In this document: in pieces, positions 52,395 through 60,971 of the stretch
How the letters are laid out: each line of letters starts with the position of its first letter
Position numbering within the stretch: position 1 is the stretch's first letter
Source: Bacillota bacterium
GTDB taxonomy: Bacteria > Bacillota > Clostridia > Lachnospirales > Lachnospiraceae
Length of the DNA stretch: 64,000 bases
Direction: 5' to 3'
NCBI GenBank assembly: GCA_023439125.1
Contig: JAEXOU010000006.1
Location: forward strand, 1 to 64,000
The notes under the pieces: model-generated
Database searches by the model: none
What the model saw: the letters and a program-made list of their open reading frames with translations, nothing else
What the model was told of the DNA's origin: nothing
Made by a program: the position numbers and the translations under genes

Positions 52395-52778
52395 AGTTCG
52401 CCCTCCTTTCATGTCGATTACCTTGACAAAATGTAAAAATCTGTAATTATTTTGAATTACTTACTATAAATTATCATACAATTACATATATTTCAATTCA
52501 AAAAAATGTTACATTCTAGCATTATTTTAAGATTGGCATTCACGATTTGTAAATAAAACATGTTATTTCACCATTTTATACCCGTTAATTACCCTAAAAA
52601 CTTGTTGAAAAGTGAAATTGATAAAATTTGGAAGAGGTTGTACTGTAAATTGTGACAATTTCCAAAAAACGACAAACAGTAATATATAGAGTAAGAACAA
52701 TTAATCCAGCAATCTCCTCATTATCATACAAAATCAAAACAAGTCATAAGATTAATTAAAAAGATTGAGTATAGCTTT
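52395..52778. other. divergent gap between abrB and spmA
   Basis: 384 bp, strongly AT-rich, no ORF, tRNA or palindrome that stands out. It must hold the abrB promoter (minus) and the spmA promoter (plus). The spmA promoter should be sporulation-specific (sigma-E or sigma-G type), but I could not identify a clear -35/-10 pair. Confidence 0.4.
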
Positions 52779-53369
52779 ATGATTAATTATTTATGGGGTT
52801 TCATGATTATTATAGGCATTGTCTATGGAATACTTACAGGTAGGGTAAGTGAGATTAATACTCAGACGATTAACTCAGCGAAAGAGGCTGTTACGCTATG
52901 TATTACTATGCTTGGGGTAATGTCTCTCTGGATGGGTCTAATGGAAGTGGCTAGAGGGGTAGGAATTATGGAGCGTTTAACAAAGCGGTTACGCCCCATA
53001 ATCTCACTGTTGTTTCCAGATTTACCGAAAGATCATATCGTGAATGAATATATTGCTTCTAACATTATTGCCAACATTTTAGGACTTGGATGGGCAGCAA
53101 CTCCCGTTGGGTTAAAAGCCATGAAAGAACTTGCTATACTAAACAAAAATTCTAAGCTTGCCAGTTGCGATATGTGTACCTTTTTAATCATTAATATTTC
53201 TTCCCTTCAGCTAATTCCTGTTAACATCATAGCATATCGCTCTCAGTATGGTTCAAAAAATCCCACTGAGATTTTAGGCGCTGCAATTATTGTTACTATA
53301 TTCTCGACAATCGTAGGTGTTATATTTTCAATTATTGCTCGTAAACTAGCAAGAAAGGGAAAGGGATAA
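52779..53369 (+). CDS. spmA: spore maturation protein A
   Basis: 196-aa integral membrane protein of the nucleoside recognition (Gate) domain family. The core is MLGVMSLWMGLMEVARGVG followed by IANILGLGWAATPVGLKAM. With SpmB it is needed for core dehydration of the spore in Bacillus and Clostridium. spmB starts 3 bases after the stop. Marks the organism as a spore former by gene content. Confidence 0.95.
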   Translation: MINYLWGFMIIIGIVYGILTGRVSEINTQTINSAKEAVTLCITMLGVMSLWMGLMEVARGVGIMERLTKRLRPIISLLFPDLPKDHIVNEYIASNIIANILGLGWAATPVGLKAMKELAILNKNSKLASCDMCTFLIINISSLQLIPVNIIAYRSQYGSKNPTEILGAAIIVTIFSTIVGVIFSIIARKLARKGKG

Positions 53370-53372
53370 TTT

Positions 53373-53900
53373 ATGGGGTTTATCGTATATATATCAAACT
53401 ACATTATACCATTTCTTTTTTTCTGTATCATAGGTATGGGGCTACTTATGAAAAGAAATGTTTATGATGACTTTATAAAAGGGGCAAAGGAAGGTTTTCA
53501 CGTCGTACTTGATATTTTACCTACCTTAATCGGTTTAATGGTTGCTATCGGCATTTTAAGAGCTTCTGGAGCATTAATTGCATTGTCCTCTTGTATTGAG
53601 AATGTAATTCAGAAGGTACATTTTCCATCAGAGGCAGTTCCATTGGTTATAATCAAAATGTTTTCATCCTCAGCAGCAACTAGTTTATTACTTGATATTT
53701 TTAAGGAATATGGGCCAGATTCCTATATTGGAAGACTAACTAGCATCATCATGAGTTGTACAGAAACAATCTTTTATACTATGGCAGTTTACTTTATGAC
53801 GGCTAAAGTAAAGAAAACAAGATATACATTGGCTGGGGCACTTGTTGCAACATTAGCAGGTATCGTTGCAAGTACAGTTATTATGGGATGGGCCTTTTGA
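53373..53900 (+). CDS. spmB: spore maturation protein B
   Basis: 175-aa membrane protein with about five helices, homologous to SpmA's partner. Signature GAKEGFHVVLDILPTLIGLMVAIGILRASGA (read as GAKEGFHVVLDILP plus LIGLMVAIGILRASGA) and CTETIFYTMAVYF. The last codons (GGCCTTTTGA) are part of a 13-base sequence repeated 280 bp downstream. Confidence 0.95.
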   Translation: MGFIVYISNYIIPFLFFCIIGMGLLMKRNVYDDFIKGAKEGFHVVLDILPTLIGLMVAIGILRASGALIALSSCIENVIQKVHFPSEAVPLVIIKMFSSSAATSLLLDIFKEYGPDSYIGRLTSIIMSCTETIFYTMAVYFMTAKVKKTRYTLAGALVATLAGIVASTVIMGWAF

Positions 53901-54182
53901 CTCCCTAATCAAGTGATGTTGAGGTCCAAAGGCCTTAAGAAAGATGTCTGACGTCATTTTGCACAGAGAAGTGTTATGAGTATGTGATGGCAAACATAAT
54001 TTATTCGCAACACGCTTTCGCTTGAATGAAGTTCGTAACGGTACGTAAGGGCCTAAAATACAGGCCCAAAGTACCGACGACTTCATAACAGTATGCTACT
54101 AAATTATGTTTGTCATCCCATATTAGCAAGCCAACTTATGTGCAAAATAACGAATGAAATTTTTCGAAAGGCCTTTTGACTC
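53891..54182. repeat. long imperfect palindrome flanked by 13-bp direct repeats
   Basis: The direct repeat GGCCTTTTGACTC occurs at 53891-53903 (covering the spmB stop) and 54170-54182. Between them is an imperfect palindrome (53928-54176). Matching arm segments are AAAGGCCTT/AAGGCCTTTT, ATTTTGCACA/TGTGCAAAAT, CAAACATAATTTA/TAAATTATGTTTG, ATGAAGT/ACTTCAT and GGGCCT/AGGCCC around a centre at about 54057. No ORF. The layout resembles a MITE-like insertion. Confidence 0.8.
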
Positions 54183-54282
54183 GGACATTATCATGTTAAA
54201 TAAAAAAGTTATATTAGCTAGTACATGAGAAATATTGTACTAGTTAATATAACCACGATTAATTATTATCAAAATATTATAG

Positions 54283-54897
54283 CTAATACTCTTTATTCTT
54301 TATCACATGAATAGAAATCATAACAGAAAGAAAAAGAACGATAAGCCCAATGACTGGTAATAGTTGATATATTAGGAGAAGAGTATTTGAATTTGGTTCT
54401 GCTACAATATTCAATTTCTTTAATATTAGAATAATAGTTGTTGGAGTAAAACTTACTAAAATAATAAGATAACGGGCTTTTTCCGTTCCAAAACGAAAGC
54501 AAATAGGTAGATATATACTTAAAAAAATCATTCCTCCACTTAGTATAGCAAGCCCCATCTGTACGTGATTCATTGATATACTTGTATCAATAAGTATGTT
54601 TAAAAGAAAGAAAACAATAATACTAATCGAAAGTGTAAGAACTCCGAGAATATATTTACTTACTACAAGATAGGATCGTTTTATCGGCATACTGATGGCA
54701 TATTTATGCCATTGGGAACGTTCGTCATATCCAATTGCGGTCATAGGCAAAAAGATTCCGAAAAGGATAGACATATATGCAAACATCATTGCATTTTTAT
54801 CATAGAAGGCCCAAACTGCAGCAAAAAATAATATAACAATTGCAATTTTAACCGGCTTTTTTATTATCGAAAAATCTTTTATTAATAATCCAATCAT
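54283..54897 (-). CDS. ABC-2 type transporter permease
   Basis: 204-aa integral membrane protein with about six helices and no soluble domain. A cytoplasmic stretch GYDERSQWHKYAISMPIKRS is typical of ABC-2 permeases of the YtrC/D or bacitracin-exporter type. The start overlaps the stop of the ATPase gene by 4 bases, so the two are coupled. Substrate unknown. Confidence 0.87.
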   Translation of the reverse strand: MIGLLIKDFSIIKKPVKIAIVILFFAAVWAFYDKNAMMFAYMSILFGIFLPMTAIGYDERSQWHKYAISMPIKRSYLVVSKYILGVLTLSISIIVFFLLNILIDTSISMNHVQMGLAILSGGMIFLSIYLPICFRFGTEKARYLIILVSFTPTTIILILKKLNIVAEPNSNTLLLIYQLLPVIGLIVLFLSVMISIHVIKNKEY

Positions 54898-55742
54898 AAT
54901 GATAACCCCCTAATATTAAAAAGCATAACATCTTCAATGGAAGCAGGATCTATAAGTAGGTTTTTGTTCACGTATTTGCGATTAACTAAAACTTCTACCC
55001 CAAATTTATTTTTTCGGTAGCGCACGACAGCATGTTTCGGTATCTGATATAGTTCCTGCTCGGAACATTTGACAATAGCGTAAGTTTCAAGTAGTTCATC
55101 TTTTTCCACAGAAAAGATTAGATTTCCTTTGTGGATTAAAGCAATATAATCACAGATTTTCTCTAAATCACTTGTTATATGAGAAGACATGAGGATGGAA
55201 TGAGTCTCATCTTGCATAAACTCTAAAAAAATTTCGAGGATCTCATCGCGTATAATAGGATCTAAACCAGTAGTAGCCTCATCAAGAATAAGCAAGGTTG
55301 GTTTATGGCTAAGAGCACAAGCGATATTGAGCTTTGTTTTCATTCCTTTTGAGTAATCTACAATTAATTTCTTAGGAGATAGATCAAATCTTTTTAGGTA
55401 CTCAGCATATGCTTTATTATCCCACTGCGAATAAATCTTAGAAGAAAAATTACCTACATCAGCTGCACTTAATAATTCAGGAAAACAACAGGTATCCATA
55501 ACAAATCCAATCTTTTCTTTGTCAGCATTAGAAAGCGTAGTGGAATCCTTACCAAATATCTTGATGCTTCCATTATTTTTTTTAATTGAATTTAGGATTA
55601 ATTTGATGGTGGTACTTTTTCCAGCTCCATTTTCCCCTACTAAACCCATAATACAACCTTGAGGTACCTTTAAATTTAGCTTATTAAGTGTAAATTCAGA
55701 ATATTTTTTTGTGACATTGGATAATTCAACTGCATAATCCAT
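54894..55742 (-). CDS. ABC transporter ATP-binding protein
   Basis: 282 aa. Walker A GENGAGKST, signature SKGMKTKLNIACAL (non-canonical, YSKG in place of LSGG), Walker B LLILDEATTGLDP and H loop in SSHITSDLEK. The degenerate signature is usual in the YtrB subgroup. Second gene of a GntR-ATPase-permease operon, the layout of ytrA-type cell-envelope stress loci. The drug or peptide exported is unknown. Confidence 0.92.
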   Translation of the reverse strand: MDYAVELSNVTKKYSEFTLNKLNLKVPQGCIMGLVGENGAGKSTTIKLILNSIKKNNGSIKIFGKDSTTLSNADKEKIGFVMDTCCFPELLSAADVGNFSSKIYSQWDNKAYAEYLKRFDLSPKKLIVDYSKGMKTKLNIACALSHKPTLLILDEATTGLDPIIRDEILEIFLEFMQDETHSILMSSHITSDLEKICDYIALIHKGNLIFSVEKDELLETYAIVKCSEQELYQIPKHAVVRYRKNKFGVEVLVNRKYVNKNLLIDPASIEDVMLFNIRGLSL

Positions 55743-55744
55743 AA

Positions 55745-56119
55745 TTATTCTCCTTTATAAATATAGGTTAATAAATCAATGAGTTCTTGGAGAGATACAC
55801 CAGCTAAGATAGAAGCATCAACTGCTTTTTGTAAATATTCTTCCGTTTGCTTTAAGTGTTCTTCTCGAATAAAATCAGTATTCTTGCTAGCTACGAAACT
55901 TCCTTTTCCTGTGATAGAAACTATAAATCCATCTCGTTCTAGTTCCTCATATGCACGCTTCGTGGTTATTACACTAATTCTCAATTCCTTTGCAAGTAAT
56001 CTCATACTTGGAAGAACATCTCCTTCTACTAGTTCACCAGTTATAATGAGATTTTTAATTTGAGAAGAGATTTGATCATAGATTGGTTGACCACTTGAGT
56101 TGCTAATGTTAATATTCAT
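55745..56119 (-). CDS. GntR-family regulator (YtrA subfamily)
   Basis: 124 aa. Winged-helix domain with IYDQISSQIKNLIITGELVEGDVLPSMR (in two parts: IYDQISSQIKNLIITGELV and GDVLPSMRLLAKEL). The C-terminal part is short (about 50 aa) and helical, which is the YtrA type that lacks a ligand-binding domain. First gene of the transporter operon and its probable repressor. An inverted repeat with TGTA...TACA lies upstream at 56191-56233. Confidence 0.92.
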   Translation of the reverse strand: MNINISNSSGQPIYDQISSQIKNLIITGELVEGDVLPSMRLLAKELRISVITTKRAYEELERDGFIVSITGKGSFVASKNTDFIREEHLKQTEEYLQKAVDASILAGVSLQELIDLLTYIYKGE

Positions 56120-56190
56120 TGTCCACCGCCATTCTTACGATATATTTGGTTACAAACAAAAAATGTGTGTGTTCTTTCGCTTTAATAAAA

Positions 56191-56233
56191 AGGCGTTATA
56201 TTGTATATACTATATATATACAATATAACGCCT
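56191..56233. terminator. 19-bp perfect palindrome: terminator and possible GntR operator
   Basis: AGGCGTTATATTGTATATA (56191-56209) and TATATACAATATAACGCCT (56215-56233) pair without mismatch around a 5-base loop. On the minus strand TTTTTATT follows, giving an intrinsic terminator for the acyltransferase gene. The inner TGTATATA...TATATACA resembles YtrA-type operators and lies upstream of the GntR gene. Confidence 0.8.
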
Positions 56234-56239
56234 TATATG

Positions 56240-57259
56240 TCAATCACAATTTTTTTTTCTAACAAAACATCCATAAAAGAATGGGTGCGCCATTAAGTAG
56301 GAAAATGGCTTAAATACAATGGAACTGGAGGTGATCAGTACGATTGCAATACATACAACAAAAACGGAAAGTGAATAAATCGGTGGTAGACTTAACAGAT
56401 AGGTATTTAATCCTTTATAAACAAATACATTTCGAATTAATACATGTATTACATAAACACTAAGTGTACGTTGACCGATGTAAGTGAACCAAGTATGACA
56501 TCTTGGAATGATATACATGAAAGCAATTGATAATATAATAGCAACTATATACCAGATGGCACGGTATAATGGACCAGTAAAATAGTAATCCTTCTTTAGA
56601 ATATCAGAATAGGAAGATGCACCATAAGTAAATCTAATGTATGGTGAAAAGAAGTTTCCTTTCCAAAGAAACAATCCTAAAGTAGCTGCCAACAGTAAAA
56701 AAGAAGGGATACGTAAATTTTTCTTAAGTAGGCTAGATAATAATTCTGGTGTTAAGTAGTAACCGATGCAAAAGAAAGGAAAGAAAACAATTGTTCTTGA
56801 TAAAGATAAGAACGTACCAACAGAGGAATCGAAACCAATCAGGATGCCAATAACAAAGGTAATTGGAATAACGTATTTGGCTTTATAATTACGAATGAAT
56901 GGAATCATTAAATACCACAAGCTAAGAGAAAGTAAGTACCAAGGAGCAGAGCTTTCATCAAATAGATTAAAATGATAATATCCCTTGTAATATACAGTTA
57001 TTAAATACGATATGAATCGAAAGAGAAGATACATCCAAAAAATTGAGATTACCTTTTTTGATTGAAACATACCATCTTTAAAAAGGCCTTTTGAAAAATA
57101 TCCAGATAAAAAAATGAATAAAGGCATATGAAATAGATAAATAAAATTGTAGAGGTATTTATACTCATCAATCGATGACAATTTATTAATAAAATGAGCA
57201 ATCACAACTAGAATTATTAAGATACAACGTAGATTATCCATATAAGGGTCTCGCTTCAT
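56240..57259 (-). CDS. acyltransferase family 3 membrane protein
   Basis: About 339 aa, integral membrane. The start at 57259 follows GGAGGATTT. MDNLRCILIILVVIAHF is the first helix with the conserved His of the OafA/Acyltransf_3 family. FIYLFHMPLFIFLSGYFSK follows, and ten hydrophobic segments are visible. Such enzymes O-acylate sugars or peptidoglycan. The target is unknown. Confidence 0.9.
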   Translation of the reverse strand: MKRDPYMDNLRCILIILVVIAHFINKLSSIDEYKYLYNFIYLFHMPLFIFLSGYFSKGLFKDGMFQSKKVISIFWMYLLFRFISYLITVYYKGYYHFNLFDESSAPWYLLSLSLWYLMIPFIRNYKAKYVIPITFVIGILIGFDSSVGTFLSLSRTIVFFPFFCIGYYLTPELLSSLLKKNLRIPSFLLLAATLGLFLWKGNFFSPYIRFTYGASSYSDILKKDYYFTGPLYRAIWYIVAIILSIAFMYIIPRCHTWFTYIGQRTLSVYVIHVLIRNVFVYKGLNTYLLSLPPIYSLSVFVVCIAIVLITSSSIVFKPFSYLMAHPFFYGCFVRKKNCD

Positions 57260-57422
57260 AAATCCTCCATTAAAAGTAAGGTAATATTTTATTAATTTCA
57301 TACATTATAACACATGTTCTAGAAAGTAAACATGCAGAAACTGATTCAATATTGACTTCATGAAAAGATGATGTTAAGGTGGAAGATAGATTGATATTAA
57401 TTTACAGAAATAGGAGGTATGT

Positions 57423-58121
57423 ATGTATTTTGGAGTAGGTGTATCCAATGGGATTGCAAAAGCTGAGGTAAAATTTTGCAAGGATTTACCACGTGTATAT
57501 GAAAAACAATACATTACTAATGTCAAGCAAGAACAAGAATATATTAGAAGTGCATACATAAGCGTAAAGGAGAAACTTACTACATTATATGAACTTGCGA
57601 TTAAGAAGGTTGGAACAGCAGTAGCAATGATTGTACAAGGACACCACCAAATGTTAGAGGACAAGGGATGCTTTGAAAAAATTCTGAATTTAATCGAAGA
57701 ACAGAAAGTACAAGCAGAATGGGCACTCCAGTACGTATTTGGAGAATATATAAAACTTTTCGATCAATATGGTAACTCATATCAGAGAGCAAGAAGAATT
57801 GATTTGATGGAGATATTAAATTTGCTTGAACAAGAAGTCCAAAAGAAAAAAGAATGTAAAATGAGGACTTCCATAGCGAAGGATACATCAGAACCATTTA
57901 TTGCATTTGGTAGACAGTTCAGTGTAGAAGATGTATTGCATTTATATGAGCAAGGAGCTATCGGAATCGTCGATTTGTTGGGAGAAGTGGAGAGTCATAT
58001 CTTTGTTGTAGCAAAATCATTAGAAATACCTATGATTATAAAATTAACAAAAGAGAGCTTATGCTTAGTTGGCAAACGATGCATCATGGACGGATCACAA
58101 GGAAGTGTAAAAGCTGAATAA
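57423..58121 (+). CDS. free-standing Enzyme I N-terminal domain (PTS EIN-like)
   Basis: 232 aa that align end to end with the N-terminal half of PTS Enzyme I and then stop. Shared landmarks: GVGVSNGIAKAEV at the N-terminus, QGHHQMLEDKG in the HPr-binding helical domain, SYQRARRIDLMEILNLL, and the phosphohistidine loop GEVESHIFVVAKSLEIPMII with H192 matching E. coli His189. The loop has lost the GGRT of GGRTSH. The PEP-binding C-terminal barrel (about 320 aa) is absent, so PEP-driven phosphorylation is impossible. Likely regulatory. Confidence 0.85.
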   Translation: MYFGVGVSNGIAKAEVKFCKDLPRVYEKQYITNVKQEQEYIRSAYISVKEKLTTLYELAIKKVGTAVAMIVQGHHQMLEDKGCFEKILNLIEEQKVQAEWALQYVFGEYIKLFDQYGNSYQRARRIDLMEILNLLEQEVQKKKECKMRTSIAKDTSEPFIAFGRQFSVEDVLHLYEQGAIGIVDLLGEVESHIFVVAKSLEIPMIIKLTKESLCLVGKRCIMDGSQGSVKAE

Positions 58122-58191
58122 AACTAGACTTTTCGTAAGAAACTCTTTATAATACAAGGAATAAGAGACTAGAAAGAAAAGGTATTGACAT

Positions 58192-58992
58192 ATGATATTT
58201 GAAACTCATGCACATTATGATGATGAAGCATTTGATGAAGATAGAGATGCAGTCTTAACGTCCCTTAAGGCTGAAAAAATAGATTATATCGTGAATGTAG
58301 GGGCAAGTATGGATAGTACAAAACAGTCCCTAGCATTAACAAAACAGTATGATTTCGTATACTGTGCAATTGGTGTACATCCGAGTGAAACAGCCGAATT
58401 AGTAGATTCGGATTTGCAATGGATTAAGGAGCATTTACATGATGAAAAGGTGGTAGCATTAGGGGAGATCGGATTAGATTATTATTGGGATACTCCAGAA
58501 CGCGAACATCAAAAACAGTGGTTTAAGAAACAATTATATCTAGCGATTGAGGAAGAAAAACCAGTCATTATTCATAGTCGAGATGCAGCAGCGGATACAT
58601 TAGAAATAGTGAGGGAAGCAAAAAATTATGCCACAAAGCTTGGGAAACCATTGACTGGAGTAATTCATTGCTTTTCGTATGGTATTGAGATAGCAAGAGA
58701 ATTTACAAATATGGGATTTTATCTTGGAATTGGCGGTGTTGTTACGTTTAAAAATGCAAAAAAGATGAAGGAGGTTGTGGAACAGACTCCTTTGGAATTG
58801 ATTGTTCTAGAAACGGATAGTCCTTATCTTGCACCAGAACCGAATCGTGGAAAACGTAATGATTCTACAAACTTAAAGTATATCATTCATATGATTGCTG
58901 AGATAAAAAACTTAACGCCAAACGAAGTTATGCAACAGACCACAGTCAATGCAAAAACACTATATGGTTTCACACAAAGAAAGGAAAGTTGA
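58192..58992 (+). CDS. tatD: TatD family deoxyribonuclease
   Basis: 266 aa metal-dependent hydrolase. Metal ligands in ETHAHYDDEAFD (HxH), GEIGLDYYWDTPEREHQ, VIHSRDA, GVIHCFSY and ETDSPYLAPEP. Nuclease with roles in DNA repair or RNA quality control. The stop overlaps the rsmA start (TGATG). Confidence 0.95.
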   Translation: MIFETHAHYDDEAFDEDRDAVLTSLKAEKIDYIVNVGASMDSTKQSLALTKQYDFVYCAIGVHPSETAELVDSDLQWIKEHLHDEKVVALGEIGLDYYWDTPEREHQKQWFKKQLYLAIEEEKPVIIHSRDAAADTLEIVREAKNYATKLGKPLTGVIHCFSYGIEIAREFTNMGFYLGIGGVVTFKNAKKMKEVVEQTPLELIVLETDSPYLAPEPNRGKRNDSTNLKYIIHMIAEIKNLTPNEVMQQTTVNAKTLYGFTQRKES

Positions 58993-59864
58993 TGGCAACA
59001 TTAGGAGATCCAAAGAATACAATTGAGATATTAAATAAATATCATTTTATATTTCAAAAAAAGTTTGGGCAAAACTTTTTAATTGATACACATGTATTAG
59101 AGAAAATAATTGCCTCTGCACAAATTACAAAGGACGATTTGGTTTTAGAAATTGGTCCAGGGATCGGGACAATGACACAATACCTTTGTGAAAGTGCCAG
59201 AGAAGTTATCGCAGTTGAAATTGACAAAAACTTAATACCTATTCTAGAAAATGATACTTTATCCATTTATAATAATTTTACGATTATAAATCAAGATATA
59301 TTAAAGGTTGATATAAATAAGATTGTTCAAGAAAGAAATAACGGAAAGCCAATTAAGGTTGTCGCAAATCTTCCTTACTATATTACGACACCAATTATTA
59401 TGGGATTATTTGAGGCACATGTACCAATAGAGAATATAACAGTTATGGTTCAAAAAGAAGTAGCAGACCGTATGCAATCAGGACCTGGGAATAAGAATTA
59501 TGGTGCATTATCTCTTGCAGTACAGTTCTATGCTGATCCATATATTGTAGCAAATGTACCACCTAATTGTTTTATGCCAAGACCAAACGTTGGTTCTGCG
59601 GTAATTCGATTAACTCTACACGAGGATGCTCCAGTTAAAGTGAAAGATGAGCGCTTAATGTTTCGTTTAATTCGAGCATCCTTTAATCAACGAAGAAAAA
59701 CATTGGTTAACGGACTTAATAATTCACCTGAGATTTCACTTCCAAAGGAAGTAATTCTGGACTCCATTAAGGAGTTAGGAGTGTCTGAAACAATTCGAGG
59801 CGAGGCACTATCACTCCAACAGTTTGCAACCTTATCAGATATTATATATACAAAACTGGTATAA
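58992..59864 (+). CDS. rsmA: 16S rRNA (adenine1518/1519-N6)-dimethyltransferase
   Basis: 290 aa. KFGQNFLIDTHVLEKI at the N-terminus, the SAM motif VLEIGPGIGTMTQYLC and the catalytic NLPYYITTPIIM. Dimethylates two adjacent adenines in helix 45; loss gives kasugamycin resistance. The ATG at 58992 overlaps the tatD stop. The same pair order is found in Bacillus (yabD ... ksgA). Confidence 0.97.
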   Translation: MATLGDPKNTIEILNKYHFIFQKKFGQNFLIDTHVLEKIIASAQITKDDLVLEIGPGIGTMTQYLCESAREVIAVEIDKNLIPILENDTLSIYNNFTIINQDILKVDINKIVQERNNGKPIKVVANLPYYITTPIIMGLFEAHVPIENITVMVQKEVADRMQSGPGNKNYGALSLAVQFYADPYIVANVPPNCFMPRPNVGSAVIRLTLHEDAPVKVKDERLMFRLIRASFNQRRKTLVNGLNNSPEISLPKEVILDSIKELGVSETIRGEALSLQQFATLSDIIYTKLV

Positions 59865-59894
59865 GACTTTGCATTTACTATAAGGAGAATTGTC

Positions 59895-60740
59895 ATGGTA
59901 CAGGTATTAAGCAGTTTAGATCAAAATCAAGTAATGCAGATAAAGCATTTTTTGAGGGCACAATTTCATCAAACAAATGAGCTAGATGCTTATATAGAAG
60001 AAGTAAACATCTATTATGAGGCGGAGCTTGAACCCTATTACGTAGGATGGAATGAGGATGAGATTACCGGCGTATTAATTCTGGATACTACTGAGGACGA
60101 TTCTGCCTATGGAAGAGTATTTACAAAGGATATTAATTTTTTAAGAGAAATAGAGAAACAGTTTGTGTCAATCAGTGTAAAGAAATTGTTCTTAGAAGCA
60201 CTGGAATCATTACCTGAAGTCACAAATCTTAACTTTAATTATGCTGAATACATGATGACACTTTTTCCTGAAAGATTAGAGATAACGTTAAAAAAACAAA
60301 ATAATGGGTTAACATTGCAGGAAACTAGTGTATCTTTAGTACCAATATCATATAAAGATAGAAATTTCTACGAGAATATACTTAAGACGCAATACAAGAT
60401 GCCGTATGAAGAGACAAAAGAGCGTTTTGAATCGTTATTAACTGACAAGGCAATGCATGGATTTATAGTATATTCTGATAGCATAACACCGATTGGGATT
60501 TGCGCTTATTATGATGGCTCTACTTTTTTAACTTTATTTGACTTAACAATTTTACCGGACTATCAGAATAAAGGCTATGGTAAAGCTATGCTTTTAAAAT
60601 TATTATTGCTGACTGGATCAAAACAAGTGAAATATTTGTTACAAGTTACAAGTACGAACACTACGGCATTTCATATGTACCAACAAGCAGGGTTTAATGT
60701 TACTCAACAGCGATTATATTATGAATTTAAGCTTTCGTAG
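59895..60740 (+). CDS. GNAT-family acetyltransferase with N-terminal extension
   Basis: 281 aa. The C-terminal GNAT domain (about 150-281) has the acetyl-CoA loop LPDYQNKGYGKAM and the YQQAGFN motif near the end. The N-terminal 140 residues may be a degenerate second GNAT domain (VGWNEDEITGVLIL). Substrate unknown. Single gene after rsmA, ribosome site AAGGAGAATTGTC. Confidence 0.83.
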   Translation: MVQVLSSLDQNQVMQIKHFLRAQFHQTNELDAYIEEVNIYYEAELEPYYVGWNEDEITGVLILDTTEDDSAYGRVFTKDINFLREIEKQFVSISVKKLFLEALESLPEVTNLNFNYAEYMMTLFPERLEITLKKQNNGLTLQETSVSLVPISYKDRNFYENILKTQYKMPYEETKERFESLLTDKAMHGFIVYSDSITPIGICAYYDGSTFLTLFDLTILPDYQNKGYGKAMLLKLLLLTGSKQVKYLLQVTSTNTTAFHMYQQAGFNVTQQRLYYEFKLS

Positions 60741-60765
60741 CTTTCTATGATATTATGTACCATAA

Positions 60766-60946
60766 ATAAGGGGCTGTCGCACTAGCTGAATATTGTATAA
60801 AAGAATGAAGGATGATGGTATTTTTCGGAGTGCCTTACAAGTCCCCACACGTACTTTGTGGGGCTTGTGAGCGTAGCGCGCCGAAGAAAATATACCATCG
60901 CCCTTCATTCTTTATTCATACTGCCCTTAGTGCGACAGCTCCTTAT
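60766..60946. repeat. 181-bp palindromic element
   Basis: Outer arms ATAAGGGGCTGTCGCACTA and TAGTGCGACAGCTCCTTAT are almost perfect. Inner arms AAAGAATGAAGG.ATGATGGTAT and ATACCATCGCCCTTCATTCTTT follow in register. The core has ACAAGTCCCCACA and TGTGGGGCTTGT around ACGTACTT. Lies between two converging genes. The core matches the 34155-34256 element. A transcript from either side would form a very long hairpin. Confidence 0.85.
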
Positions 60947-60971
60947 ATTTGTGTGATAGGATACAAACTAT

